Shown: positions 46,261 to 55,260 of the stretch, one piece after another
Position numbering within the stretch: the stretch's first letter is position 1
How the letters are laid out: every line of letters starts with the position of its first letter
Assembly: GCF_009650095.1 (NCBI RefSeq)
Contig: NZ_CP045915.1
Coordinates: 3,968,001-4,032,000 of the forward strand
DNA from: Gracilibacillus salitolerans
GTDB taxonomy: Bacteria > Bacillota > Bacilli > Bacillales > Amphibacillaceae
DNA: 64,000 nucleotides
Reading direction: 5' to 3'
Notes under the pieces: model-generated
What the model was told of the DNA's origin: nothing
What the model saw: the letters and a program-made list of their open reading frames with translations, nothing else
Database searches by the model: none
Translations under genes and position numbers: made by a program

Positions 46261-47592
46261 TTACTCTATTTCTTTTAAACGTTTATTAATTGTTTCAACT
46301 GCTTCATCAACAGAAGACCCAACATCTTTGTTAGCAATACCAATATCCTCAAATAATTCCTTTACTGCAGTGCTGATATCAGGATAAGCAGGGGTTACAG
46401 GACGATTTCTTGAATAATAATATGCTTGATGCAAAAATATATTGTAAGGATATTCATCAAATACTGGCAAAGCCTCTGCAACCGAATATCTTGCTGGAAT
46501 ATCTCCGGTTATGGTTACATACTTTTTCATTCCTTCATAGCTTGTGACATAACGAATAAACTTCCAAGCTTCTTCAGGGTGTTCTGTTTTAGAGGAAATA
46601 CCTAACGCCCAACTTCCATTTGGAACTACCTGTTTATCTGCTTTCGGGAGCGGCGCAACTCCAAAATCTTCTCCTAATATGAAGCCGTTTTTTTCCAAAT
46701 CGGTTAATGCCCATGAACCAAGAACTGTCATTGCCAGTTGATTGGTTTCGAAAGCTTTATCTGGTAACTCAAGTGCTGCGACTCCTTCTTTATGATACAA
46801 GTCTTGGTAAAACTGAAGAGCAGCAAGAGCTTCTTCTGAATCCAGATAACCACTTACTGTGGAGCCATCAGGGCTTAATACACTAGCACCGAACTGCCAT
46901 AGTAAGGGTAACTTAAAATAAGCTGGAGATTCCCCATTACCGAAACCTTGAGCTGGATCAATCCCATACACACCTTGCTCTTTGTTTTGTACAGCTTTAG
47001 CTATTTCAAGAGTCTCTTCCCAAGTCATAGGCTTTACAGGACTTTTCTCTGGAAAAGGTACACCAGCCTCTTCAAAAATATGCCTATTATAGTATAATGC
47101 AATACTAGATTCTACGATTGGCATTAAGTAGATTTCATTTTGATACGTTAAACCCTCTATGGTTGATTCTGGAAAGTCTCCCTTTATATCTACATCTTCT
47201 TCCACAAAAGGATCTAATGATAGCAAAATTCCTGAATTAGCGTACAATGCTAAATTAGGACTGTCGATAGCCATAATATCTGGTCCAGTTCCAGTAACGA
47301 TTTCCGTACGCAATTTCACTTCATAGTTACTATATTCTATTTCTTCCATATTAATATTTATGTTAGGATGCGCAGTTTCAAAGTCACTAATCAACTCGTT
47401 GTATGCTTCATTTTCAGCAGAATTACCAAAATTACGCCAGAATGTCAGGTGTACCTTGTCTTCCTCATTCATCACCTCTTCAGCACTATGACGACCACGA
47501 TCAGATGTTAGTGGTTTTACTACCATTAATAAATAACAAGTGACAATACTAATTAATAAAATGAAGACTAAGATATAAACTATTTTTTTCAT
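46261..47592 (-). CDS. Membrane-tethered sugar-binding protein in sensor operon
   Basis: About 443 residues from ATG 47592, which lies nine bases from AAAGGG; upstream in-frame starts are poorer. The N-terminal hydrophobic stretch (about 2-25) has a Cys but not a lipobox, because hydrophobic residues continue after it, so it is most likely an uncleaved anchor. The remainder is a family 1 solute-binding protein (HLTFWRNFGNSAE, LGSWALTDLEKNG, PNGSWALGIS). It is the third gene after a YesM-type kinase and YesN-type regulator, starting just after the regulator stop. I infer a ligand-sensing partner for the kinase; a transport role cannot be excluded. Confidence 0.85.
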   Translation of the reverse strand: MKKIVYILVFILLISIVTCYLLMVVKPLTSDRGRHSAEEVMNEEDKVHLTFWRNFGNSAENEAYNELISDFETAHPNININMEEIEYSNYEVKLRTEIVTGTGPDIMAIDSPNLALYANSGILLSLDPFVEEDVDIKGDFPESTIEGLTYQNEIYLMPIVESSIALYYNRHIFEEAGVPFPEKSPVKPMTWEETLEIAKAVQNKEQGVYGIDPAQGFGNGESPAYFKLPLLWQFGASVLSPDGSTVSGYLDSEEALAALQFYQDLYHKEGVAALELPDKAFETNQLAMTVLGSWALTDLEKNGFILGEDFGVAPLPKADKQVVPNGSWALGISSKTEHPEEAWKFIRYVTSYEGMKKYVTITGDIPARYSVAEALPVFDEYPYNIFLHQAYYYSRNRPVTPAYPDISTAVKELFEDIGIANKDVGSSVDEAVETINKRLKEIE

Positions 47593-47605
47593 ATGCATAC
47601 ACCCT

Positions 47606-49207
47606 TTATTCAAAATCAGAAAATACTGTTAGAGACTTACGGTATTCTGCTGGTGTTTGACCGACATGTTTCTTAAAAACTGTACTGAAATAAGCGGAAC
47701 TAGAAAAACCGACTAAATTAGCAACATCAATAATCTTTAAATGTCGGTCTTTTAGAAATTTTTTTGCTTCTTTCATTCGTCTTTCAACAAGATATTCACT
47801 AAAGTTTTGACCAACTTGAAGCTTGAAAATTTCTGATAAATAAGCACTATTAATATGAAATAATTCCGATAAGGCGGTTAAAGAAACATCATTTCCATAA
47901 TGCTGATCTAGGTAGCGTTTAACACCATCAACAATTAATTTCCCATCGGTTATACGGGTATTACTTACTCGTTCAATGATTATACGTGCAAGTTGAACAA
48001 GGTGATCCATCACTCTCTTTTGGGAATTAAGTTCCCAAATTGCTTGTTGGCTTTCCCAAATAAATCTTTGTGTTTGGGTCGTTTCCATATCATATTTTTT
48101 AGCAATTGCGCTTAAAGAAAATAATATTCTGTTTGACATGATGGAGAAAGATAACACAGATTGCTTATTCGTTTCGCCAAGCAACAATTCAAGTTCTGAC
48201 TTAAACCGTTCCAAATTGGTTTGTTCAATTGCATTCGTTATTCTTTTTTCTAACTCTGGTGAAAAATCGGCAATTCCTTCTTTTTTCACTGTTTCATCAA
48301 TAACTTGCGAATGAGTTCCTAATTGACTTTGACTCCAAGACAGTAAACTAGAAATATACCCCATTTTAAATTCGGTTATTCCCGTCACAATATTACCGAT
48401 GCCAATCACCGCTTCTAATTTAAGTAAAACTTTCACATTATGCTGAACTGACTTAACTAAATAAGACGGGTTGTTTGAGTCATCTACCAATCTTAAAAAA
48501 TGGATCATATTCGTATAATTGGGATCATAAAAAGATAAGACACCAGATTGTTTTTCGGCAATTTCTTTACATAACATTTGAAAAGTCATCTGTAATTGTT
48601 TAACTCGATTAGAATGCTCGATTAGATCCCGTACCTCCACTGTGATAAACTGAACCTTTACGTTTTCCTGCAGAAGACTGTGTAATTTTAATTGTTTTAA
48701 CCTTTCTTTGACAATACTATGCTGCAGCCATTCTTCTTTCACTAAGTAAAGTAAATATTGCTCTTGCACTTCCTGTAGTTGGGTACGGACAAGTCTTTGC
48801 ACTCTCTCTAATTCTAATTGTTTACTCTTGTCATTTTCTATTTCTTGTCTCATTCGCTTTAATACTTCTTGTAATTCGTCTGGATCTACTGGTTTTAATA
48901 AATAATCTCTCACCCCTTCTTTCATTGAATTCTTCACATACTCGAAATCTGAATAACCTGATAATACGATAACTTTCGTATTTCGATAATTTTCCTGACA
49001 CTGCTTTGCTAATTCAATTCCGCCCATTATCGGCATTCTAACATCAGTCAGTACCAGATCAATTCTATTCTCAGCAATTAATGCGAGTGCCTCCTTGCCA
49101 TTTGGTGCTTCTGCTACGATTTGAAAGCCTTCCTCTTCCCAGTCAACCTTCCAATGTAGTCCTTTACGTACTTGCGCTTCATCATCAACGATTATGACTT
49201 TCCTCAT
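47606..49207 (-). CDS. AraC-type response regulator (YesN family)
   Basis: A 533-residue regulator. The receiver domain starts KVIIVDDEA, with phosphoacceptor Asp55 in LVLTDVRMP and Lys in LLKPVDPDEL. A long central region of about 300 residues precedes the AraC-type DNA-binding domain (LTALSELFHINSAYLSEIF, then DVANLVGFSSSAYFSTVF). It overlaps the end of the kinase gene by 23 bases. Likely target: the fructan importer and enzyme genes on either side. Confidence 0.93.
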   Translation of the reverse strand: MRKVIIVDDEAQVRKGLHWKVDWEEEGFQIVAEAPNGKEALALIAENRIDLVLTDVRMPIMGGIELAKQCQENYRNTKVIVLSGYSDFEYVKNSMKEGVRDYLLKPVDPDELQEVLKRMRQEIENDKSKQLELERVQRLVRTQLQEVQEQYLLYLVKEEWLQHSIVKERLKQLKLHSLLQENVKVQFITVEVRDLIEHSNRVKQLQMTFQMLCKEIAEKQSGVLSFYDPNYTNMIHFLRLVDDSNNPSYLVKSVQHNVKVLLKLEAVIGIGNIVTGITEFKMGYISSLLSWSQSQLGTHSQVIDETVKKEGIADFSPELEKRITNAIEQTNLERFKSELELLLGETNKQSVLSFSIMSNRILFSLSAIAKKYDMETTQTQRFIWESQQAIWELNSQKRVMDHLVQLARIIIERVSNTRITDGKLIVDGVKRYLDQHYGNDVSLTALSELFHINSAYLSEIFKLQVGQNFSEYLVERRMKEAKKFLKDRHLKIIDVANLVGFSSSAYFSTVFKKHVGQTPAEYRKSLTVFSDFE

Positions 49208-50996
49208 TCATTTCCCTTCCCTCATAGTTTATACCTAATGTAATTCTTGTCCCTTTATTTATTTCTGAGTCTATCTGATAAGAGAATTGTTCTTCGTAAT
49301 ATAACTGTAAGCGATCCAAGACATTTTTAAGGCCAATACTATTTCCGCTACTTTCCAATGTACTTGATTTAGTTTTGTTATCATCATTATCTATCAAATG
49401 ATAAATAACTTCCTCGGACATTCCTATCCCATCATCTTCTATAACGATTGTGAGATGATTTGATTGATAACTCGTTTTTATATACACTTTTGCATGGTTT
49501 TTGGCAATGAAGCTATACTTTACTGCATTTTCAACTAGTGGTTGAATAATAAATTTAATAATTGGAAGATTTTTAGATTCCGGATCTTCATCAATAGATA
49601 TATGGAGCGCATCTTCGTATCGAAGTTGTAAAATAGTTGCATAGTTACGAATATACTGAATCTCCTCACCAAGTGTGACAGTATTAGACTTTGTATCCAA
49701 AGAATATCGCAACATTTTCCCTAAATAAACACTAACATTCATCACATCTTTATTCTTACCTTGAGCTGCCAATCCCCCCATAATTTCCAAGGTATTATTT
49801 AAAAAATGGGGATTTATTTGCAACAGTAATGCTTTATACTCTGCATTACGCCGACGAATATTAGCTTTATATTCATTATCAATTAAACTCTTTAACTGTT
49901 CGAGCGTATGAGCAAACACACGTAAAACATAACGTACTTCATTATTTTCTGATTTTATTGTTGGCATAATCTGCTTGGCACTATTAAAATCCCCCTTCTC
50001 CAGGTAATTCATTGCTTTAGTTAGCTCTCGAAGTGGATTAGTAATAGAAGATGAAAATACAAATGAAGCAATAATGGTAATTAAAAACACTCCAAAACTC
50101 AGTAAAAGCATACTTTTCTGAATTTGATAGGGATGGGCAAACAAATCCGCTTCAGTAACTTCACTCATTAAAATCCAATCACCTACTGATAAGTGTTGAT
50201 AAAATAATAAATATTTTTCATTATCACCTTCTATTTCTAACAATCCTTGTTCGTTTTGCCTGTCTTTCATCTCTTCTAAAGAATCAGTAACAATCTCTTG
50301 AGGTGTTTTTATCTCCCCTGTTAATACATTTGCCCCCTGTTCGTTGACGATAAAAGTATTTCCCTGCTCACCAATCTTTATTTTATCTAATGCATTTTCA
50401 ATCAATTCTGTAGAAAAATTAACCTTAATAACACCGCTATCACCAAAGGAATTCATATCAACTAAAGGGATAAGATGACTATTAATATGTAAATCTCGCA
50501 TTACAGCCGACTGTTGATTCGGGTCTATATGTGAACGTGTATATGTTTTATTATGATTCTCAAACTCGCTATACCAAGTGTTATTTTCTAAATCAGCATA
50601 ATCTCCCCAAATCCCTTCCCCGTCATGTGTAAAGATGGAAACTGAAATATTATTAGAGTTATTGACCATCATCGAACTTAGTAAAGCGTTTAATTCATTT
50701 CTTACTAATAATCGAGCAGTGGTCAGTGTATCATCACCTTTTTGTTTTGTTTCTAATTGTAACCATTCCTGCGTTATCGGGTTAACCAACACTTGTTGTC
50801 CTACATCTTCAGCCTGCTTGGTAATAGAATCAATATAAAGTGAAAATTGGTCCATCATCTCAACCGTTAATTCTTGCGTTTGATCTTTAATATAAATAGT
50901 AAATAAACTAGGAATAACTAAAGACAAAACAAGAAACGGGATGGTTAATAAACAAGAAAACACTAGAAATAGCTTATTTCGCAATGAAAAAAACAT
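49185..50996 (-). CDS. Sensor histidine kinase (YesM family)
   Basis: A 603-residue kinase: membrane helix near 12-34, Cache-like sensor (about 40-290), second helix near 296-316, HAMP linker, phosphoacceptor His397 in INPHFLNNTLE, then LVENAVKYSFI and the G box DDGIGMS. The HFLNNTL form differs from the usual HFLYNTL by one residue. The ATG has GGAGG seven bases upstream. First gene of a kinase, regulator and tethered binding protein unit inside the fructan island. Confidence 0.93.
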   Translation of the reverse strand: MFFSLRNKLFLVFSCLLTIPFLVLSLVIPSLFTIYIKDQTQELTVEMMDQFSLYIDSITKQAEDVGQQVLVNPITQEWLQLETKQKGDDTLTTARLLVRNELNALLSSMMVNNSNNISVSIFTHDGEGIWGDYADLENNTWYSEFENHNKTYTRSHIDPNQQSAVMRDLHINSHLIPLVDMNSFGDSGVIKVNFSTELIENALDKIKIGEQGNTFIVNEQGANVLTGEIKTPQEIVTDSLEEMKDRQNEQGLLEIEGDNEKYLLFYQHLSVGDWILMSEVTEADLFAHPYQIQKSMLLLSFGVFLITIIASFVFSSSITNPLRELTKAMNYLEKGDFNSAKQIMPTIKSENNEVRYVLRVFAHTLEQLKSLIDNEYKANIRRRNAEYKALLLQINPHFLNNTLEIMGGLAAQGKNKDVMNVSVYLGKMLRYSLDTKSNTVTLGEEIQYIRNYATILQLRYEDALHISIDEDPESKNLPIIKFIIQPLVENAVKYSFIAKNHAKVYIKTSYQSNHLTIVIEDDGIGMSEEVIYHLIDNDDNKTKSSTLESSGNSIGLKNVLDRLQLYYEEQFSYQIDSEINKGTRITLGINYEGREMNEESHNR

Positions 50997-51114
50997 ATTC
51001 GTTCCTCCAAATACATATAGAACATTTTAAGCTTTATTAAATTAACAAATAGATTAATTTCACTTCTCATTATATCACGGGAAAGCTTCCTCTCTTTAGC
51101 GTTATCATTACAAG

Positions 51115-51165
51115 GTGAGACTTCAATCATTGAGGGTATTACGGACGGTTAGCGCCATGATAAAT
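51115..51165. repeat. Palindromic intergenic element, copy D (internally deleted)
   Basis: It has the left end GTGAGACTTCAATCA and the right end TTACGGACGGTTAGCGCCATGATAAATT of the family with the two hairpins mostly missing, as if the middle had been deleted. Confidence 0.6.
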
Positions 51166-51172
51166 TAATTTA

Positions 51173-51204
51173 GAAAAGGGAAGTTTACCAACCTCCCTTT
51201 TCAG
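51173..51204 (-). terminator. Terminator after large GH32 gene
   Basis: On the minus strand AAAAGGGA pairs with TCCCTTTT, 16 bases after the stop. Confidence 0.75.
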
Positions 51205-51219
51205 CCTATTGCTTACCAG

Positions 51220-54200
51220 TTAATCTACTTCTGAAGATAATGTCCACTGCTGATGTAATTTCGATGGGTCATATTCCTGTAACGTTAATTCACCTTCTTC
51301 TGTTACTTCCATTGCTTGACTATTAAAAACAGATATTATCGATACAGTTGCATTCTCGTTTTCTTTTATTATCCAACGTTGATTATCGTAACCGAGGTAA
51401 TCATATAGCTGAATTTTATTCTCGCCCGTATCTAAATCAATAGTTTTTCCCTCTTCATTCCTTATTGAATAGGAGTCGTGTTCATCTCCAGTAGGAATTA
51501 AGGTCCAATTTGTCAGCTCATCTTCTTTTCCTACTGTAACCAATTCACCATTATTAGAAGTAGCTGCATAGATGGTTTGCCCAGTATGAGAATTGATAAA
51601 GGAAGTTTCCATTAAGTCAGCTTCCGTTACATTACTAATTTTCACATTTTGATAAGTAGCTCGCCCTCCGAATACGTTTAACCCAAAGTGTCCTTCTGCA
51701 AAGGTACCATCTTTAATATTTATAATGTTCTCACCACCTACATTAATTCGAATCTGTGGACCATTTGCTTCAATTTTTACTTTATATATTTTTCCAGGCT
51801 GAATAAATGCTGGGACTTCCTTGATTATCATACGTTCTTCAAAACGTCCATCCATTTTATAAAAAAGACGAAAAGCTTTCATATTAGGATCTAAGTTAAA
51901 GTAATACCCACTCCTTCCATCTTTGCTTGCACGGAATAGTATGGATCCAGCTCCACCAGCTTCATCAAGCATCATGTCTGATTCGTATATAAAATTTCCT
52001 CCATTTTCTTTTGCCATGTAATTAGCATCACTGTTATGCGAACCTCGGATCCCATCTTCCGTAGTAATCCAAGTGGCACCAGATATATCTGAGGTCCAAC
52101 CTGTAAGATTTGAATGAAACTCACCATCGTATACGCTTACATTAATCTCTTCAGACACTTTCTTATCTGGTGTTGATGCTGTAATAGTTGCTTCTCCATC
52201 ACCTATTGCTTTGATTACTGCATTACGATTATTAACAGATTCTATCTTTACGATATCAGCATTTGATGTCTCCCATTTTATTGGCTGCATTTCATTCTCT
52301 TTACTGCCATCAATCGCTGCATACACTGAGTGGGTATCTCCAATATTCATCTCTATCTCTTTCGTATTTGTCACGATACTAGCTTTCTCATTTATATCTC
52401 GATTCCAGATATCATTAAGTGTATGGACTTTAAGGGACACTATATTAACAGCGCCGTCTTCCGTGTAAAAGCTAACTCCTCTACTCGTTGCTTTAGGAAA
52501 GATGACATCAGAAAATACTGATTTTCCATCGTTCGCAAACACTTCAACAGACGCATTATCCACAAAAATATTCAGTTTAATGCGTTTATTTTCTGGTAGT
52601 AGCGGAGCTTCATGTAAAGTTGTAAATTGGTTAGAGAAATCTGTATAACCTGAATTGGAACGATCAATAAACATTAGATTATCTGTTATGTTGTAACCGA
52701 CCAAAGTTTTTTCTTCTGTTCCCTCTCGAAGTTGGAAACCAAACTCGGTTACGTCACTATTAGATGGTATTTCAAGCTCCGCTTCGATTTCATAGGATCC
52801 TTCGTTTACTTTTTTTAATAAGTTCAAGGCATCTTCAGGTTTTATATGTTTATTCTCTGTTTCAAAAACTGTTTTGCGAATCATTTGTAATTCTTCAATC
52901 GGCGCTTGAGCAAGTCTAATTCCTTCATCTGTTTGTATTAACCGTAATTCTCTTGGAATAGTAAGTTGACCCTGCCATCCTTCTGTTGGAAAATCAAATG
53001 GATAGTCCCAATTTGTCATCCACGCCATCGTTATACGGCGATTATCCGGCATATTGGCAAACGACATGGAAGCATAGAATTCTTTACCATAATCTGTCTT
53101 CAATTCCTCTCCAACTGGGTTGTCATTGATGAATTTCCCATCTGGTGTCAACTCTCCAATAAAATATTCTGCATCAGAACCTTCAGTATTCGGATTTGCC
53201 CCGGTACTGATCATAAGCACCCATTTCTTCACGTCTGTATCTTCGACTTGCAGTTCAAAAAGATCCGGACATTCCCATACTCCTCCACGAATATAATCAC
53301 CATAGCCAAAGTTATCTGTATGTTCCCACTGAATAAGGTCTTTAGAAGTAAAGAATCGAATATGGTCTCCGCCCGATACAACCATTATCCAACGATCATT
53401 CGCTTCATCACGTACTACTTTCGGATCGCGAAAATCCCAGCCTCCTGGATCTTCCTCGTTTTTCCCCGGATTTTCAATTACAATCGGGTGTTCTGTTGAA
53501 TATTCCCATGTACGGCCTTTATCCTTACTATAAGCAAGACCAATTCGCTGATTTCCATTGTGAGCATCAGGGTTAAAAGAAGTATAGTACGCTATCAATC
53601 CTTTGCCACCAGAATCAGTAAAAAGCCCCGAATCATTATGCAAGTCTGCTACTGCAGATCCTGACCATACATGCCCATAATCATTCCACGGCAAAGCTAT
53701 AGGTAGATGTTTCCAATTAATTAAATCTTCACTAACTGCATGCGCCCATTTACCACCATCTTGATGGAAGAGATGGTACTCACCTTCGAAATATACAAGT
53801 CCATTCGGGTCACTGGCGGATCCTCGAGCTGGCGTATAATGATAATCCGGTCTATAATTTTCTTTGTAATAACTATTTGTTGGAACTACATAGACATCTT
53901 GAAAATAACCTTCCCCTTTTAAAACCGTCAAGCCTGTTAAACCATCCGAGTAACTGCTATCTGTAACTTGTACTGCGGGATCTGCATAACCATCTAGATA
54001 CAATGTTATTTGCTCTTTATTCACTATTATTTCCAAATGGTGCTTAGTACCATTTGGTGATTTAAAGCTTCGTGTAGATTTTCCAATCACTGTTCCATCT
54101 GTTTTTTGTAACCGAACTTCCATTTCCTCTCCATGCTTCATAAGTATAGCTTGATAACCGTCAGTCCCATCTTCATTCATACGGAATGTAAGACCTGCCT

Positions 54201-55005
54201 CCGCTTGTTCGTCATCAAGAGAGACATTACCTTCTAACACAAAGTCACTTGCTTGTGTTTCATATACTTTCTTAGCTATTTCGTTCTCATCTGCTAGTCC
54301 TTTTAAACCTTTAATATTTGGTTCCCAATTTCCTTCCTCAACTAAAGTTGAACCTAAATTTGTAGTAACTTCACTCACTTCTACATTCTGAAATAATGCA
54401 GAGCCATTCCATACATTTAGTCCTAGATATCCGTTATGATAGAGCGATACATTAGAATCTATGACTGGAGTATATTGATCTTCCCAATATACTTTAATAT
54501 TATCTGCTACTACTTTTACCTTTAAATGATAGATTTCTCCTTCTTGAATATTTACGTGAGTTTCTTCTTTTAATCTACCTTCATCACGAGCATCACGAAG
54601 TCGAATAATTCCTGCATCTGGAGCTATTTGAACCATATAAGAATCCCAACCATCTTCACCAGATCGAAAAATCAAGGTAGCGTCTGCTGATTGGTCCAAA
54701 ATTTTTATATCTGCTTCATAAATAAAGTCTTCTGATTGAACACTTGAAATCGCCATTACATTCTCATTTGGTTCGGATGTAAGCTTTAATCCTTGTTCTG
54801 TGTCTTCCAGTGTGCCTTCTCCATGTACTATCCAATTAGCTAAATTTGTGTTTGCGTTAATCACAGAAACCTCCTTATCTTCATTTGTACTTACTACTTG
54901 CTCTGTTGGCAATGCTTCCATATAGATCAATTTAGTGATTATTAGTCCTATTACAATTAAGAAAAGCAAACGAAAAACAACCTTTTCATTTAATGTATGA
55001 TTCAT
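51220..55005 (-). CDS. Large secreted levanase-type GH32 with three CBM66-like modules
   Basis: About 1261 residues; ATG 55005 has AAAGGAG eight bases upstream. Order: membrane/signal segment (about 10-30); two CBM66-like fructan-binding modules (about 55-215 and 225-375); GH32 catalytic domain; a bacterial Ig-like (Big_2) domain (about 885-965); a third CBM66-like module (about 970-1135); and a ricin-type lectin end with NQRWII and HQQWTL. Numbering from the in-frame TTG two codons earlier, the catalytic residues are Asp401 in SDPNG, Asp529 in FRDPK and Glu580 in WECPD. It should attack levan or a similar fructan outside the cell. Two LacI-type operators and a cre site lie upstream. Confidence 0.92.
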   Translation of the reverse strand: MNHTLNEKVVFRLLFLIVIGLIITKLIYMEALPTEQVVSTNEDKEVSVINANTNLANWIVHGEGTLEDTEQGLKLTSEPNENVMAISSVQSEDFIYEADIKILDQSADATLIFRSGEDGWDSYMVQIAPDAGIIRLRDARDEGRLKEETHVNIQEGEIYHLKVKVVADNIKVYWEDQYTPVIDSNVSLYHNGYLGLNVWNGSALFQNVEVSEVTTNLGSTLVEEGNWEPNIKGLKGLADENEIAKKVYETQASDFVLEGNVSLDDEQAEAGLTFRMNEDGTDGYQAILMKHGEEMEVRLQKTDGTVIGKSTRSFKSPNGTKHHLEIIVNKEQITLYLDGYADPAVQVTDSSYSDGLTGLTVLKGEGYFQDVYVVPTNSYYKENYRPDYHYTPARGSASDPNGLVYFEGEYHLFHQDGGKWAHAVSEDLINWKHLPIALPWNDYGHVWSGSAVADLHNDSGLFTDSGGKGLIAYYTSFNPDAHNGNQRIGLAYSKDKGRTWEYSTEHPIVIENPGKNEEDPGGWDFRDPKVVRDEANDRWIMVVSGGDHIRFFTSKDLIQWEHTDNFGYGDYIRGGVWECPDLFELQVEDTDVKKWVLMISTGANPNTEGSDAEYFIGELTPDGKFINDNPVGEELKTDYGKEFYASMSFANMPDNRRITMAWMTNWDYPFDFPTEGWQGQLTIPRELRLIQTDEGIRLAQAPIEELQMIRKTVFETENKHIKPEDALNLLKKVNEGSYEIEAELEIPSNSDVTEFGFQLREGTEEKTLVGYNITDNLMFIDRSNSGYTDFSNQFTTLHEAPLLPENKRIKLNIFVDNASVEVFANDGKSVFSDVIFPKATSRGVSFYTEDGAVNIVSLKVHTLNDIWNRDINEKASIVTNTKEIEMNIGDTHSVYAAIDGSKENEMQPIKWETSNADIVKIESVNNRNAVIKAIGDGEATITASTPDKKVSEEINVSVYDGEFHSNLTGWTSDISGATWITTEDGIRGSHNSDANYMAKENGGNFIYESDMMLDEAGGAGSILFRASKDGRSGYYFNLDPNMKAFRLFYKMDGRFEERMIIKEVPAFIQPGKIYKVKIEANGPQIRINVGGENIINIKDGTFAEGHFGLNVFGGRATYQNVKISNVTEADLMETSFINSHTGQTIYAATSNNGELVTVGKEDELTNWTLIPTGDEHDSYSIRNEEGKTIDLDTGENKIQLYDYLGYDNQRWIIKENENATVSIISVFNSQAMEVTEEGELTLQEYDPSKLHQQWTLSSEVD

Positions 55006-55125
55006 CAACAAAACTCCTTTCCAAAAGAAAGATTTATTCGGATTATTGGTCAGCCATGTTTTTCTTAAATATTCTCCTCCTTGACATTTTGATTTAACAA
55101 ATTAACTTTCGCAATAAGGTTTTTT

Positions 55126-55226
55126 CATAATGTCAACCGGTTGACATTATGTTTAAATCGGGGTCTTACTTTATTATAAAACCAATAGTATAGTAAGCGT
55201 TTTCAAATGTCAACCGGTTGACATTT
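55126..55226 (-). promoter_or_regulatory. Promoter with two LacI operators and a cre site
   Basis: Two perfect palindromes share the core TGTCAACCGGTTGACA: 55126-55151 (26 bp) and 55205-55226 (22 bp), with centres 77 bp apart. Between them are TATAAT (55178-55173, minus strand) and AGTAAGCGTTTTCA (55192-55205), a 13-of-14 cre match that covers the -35 position. A TTGACATT half site also occurs at 55081-55088. The arrangement suits repression by the LacI-family protein encoded just upstream, possibly by looping, plus CcpA control of the levanase gene. Confidence 0.85.
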
Positions 55227-55260
55227 AGAAAATAAGCCATTAGTTGAACTATAAAGGCCT

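Noticed and set aside
52966..53499. A 177-codon plus-strand open frame
   Set aside because: It lies wholly opposite the GH32 catalytic domain of the levanase gene, has odd composition rich in Ile, Phe, His and Cys, and no ribosome binding site. It is an antisense shadow.
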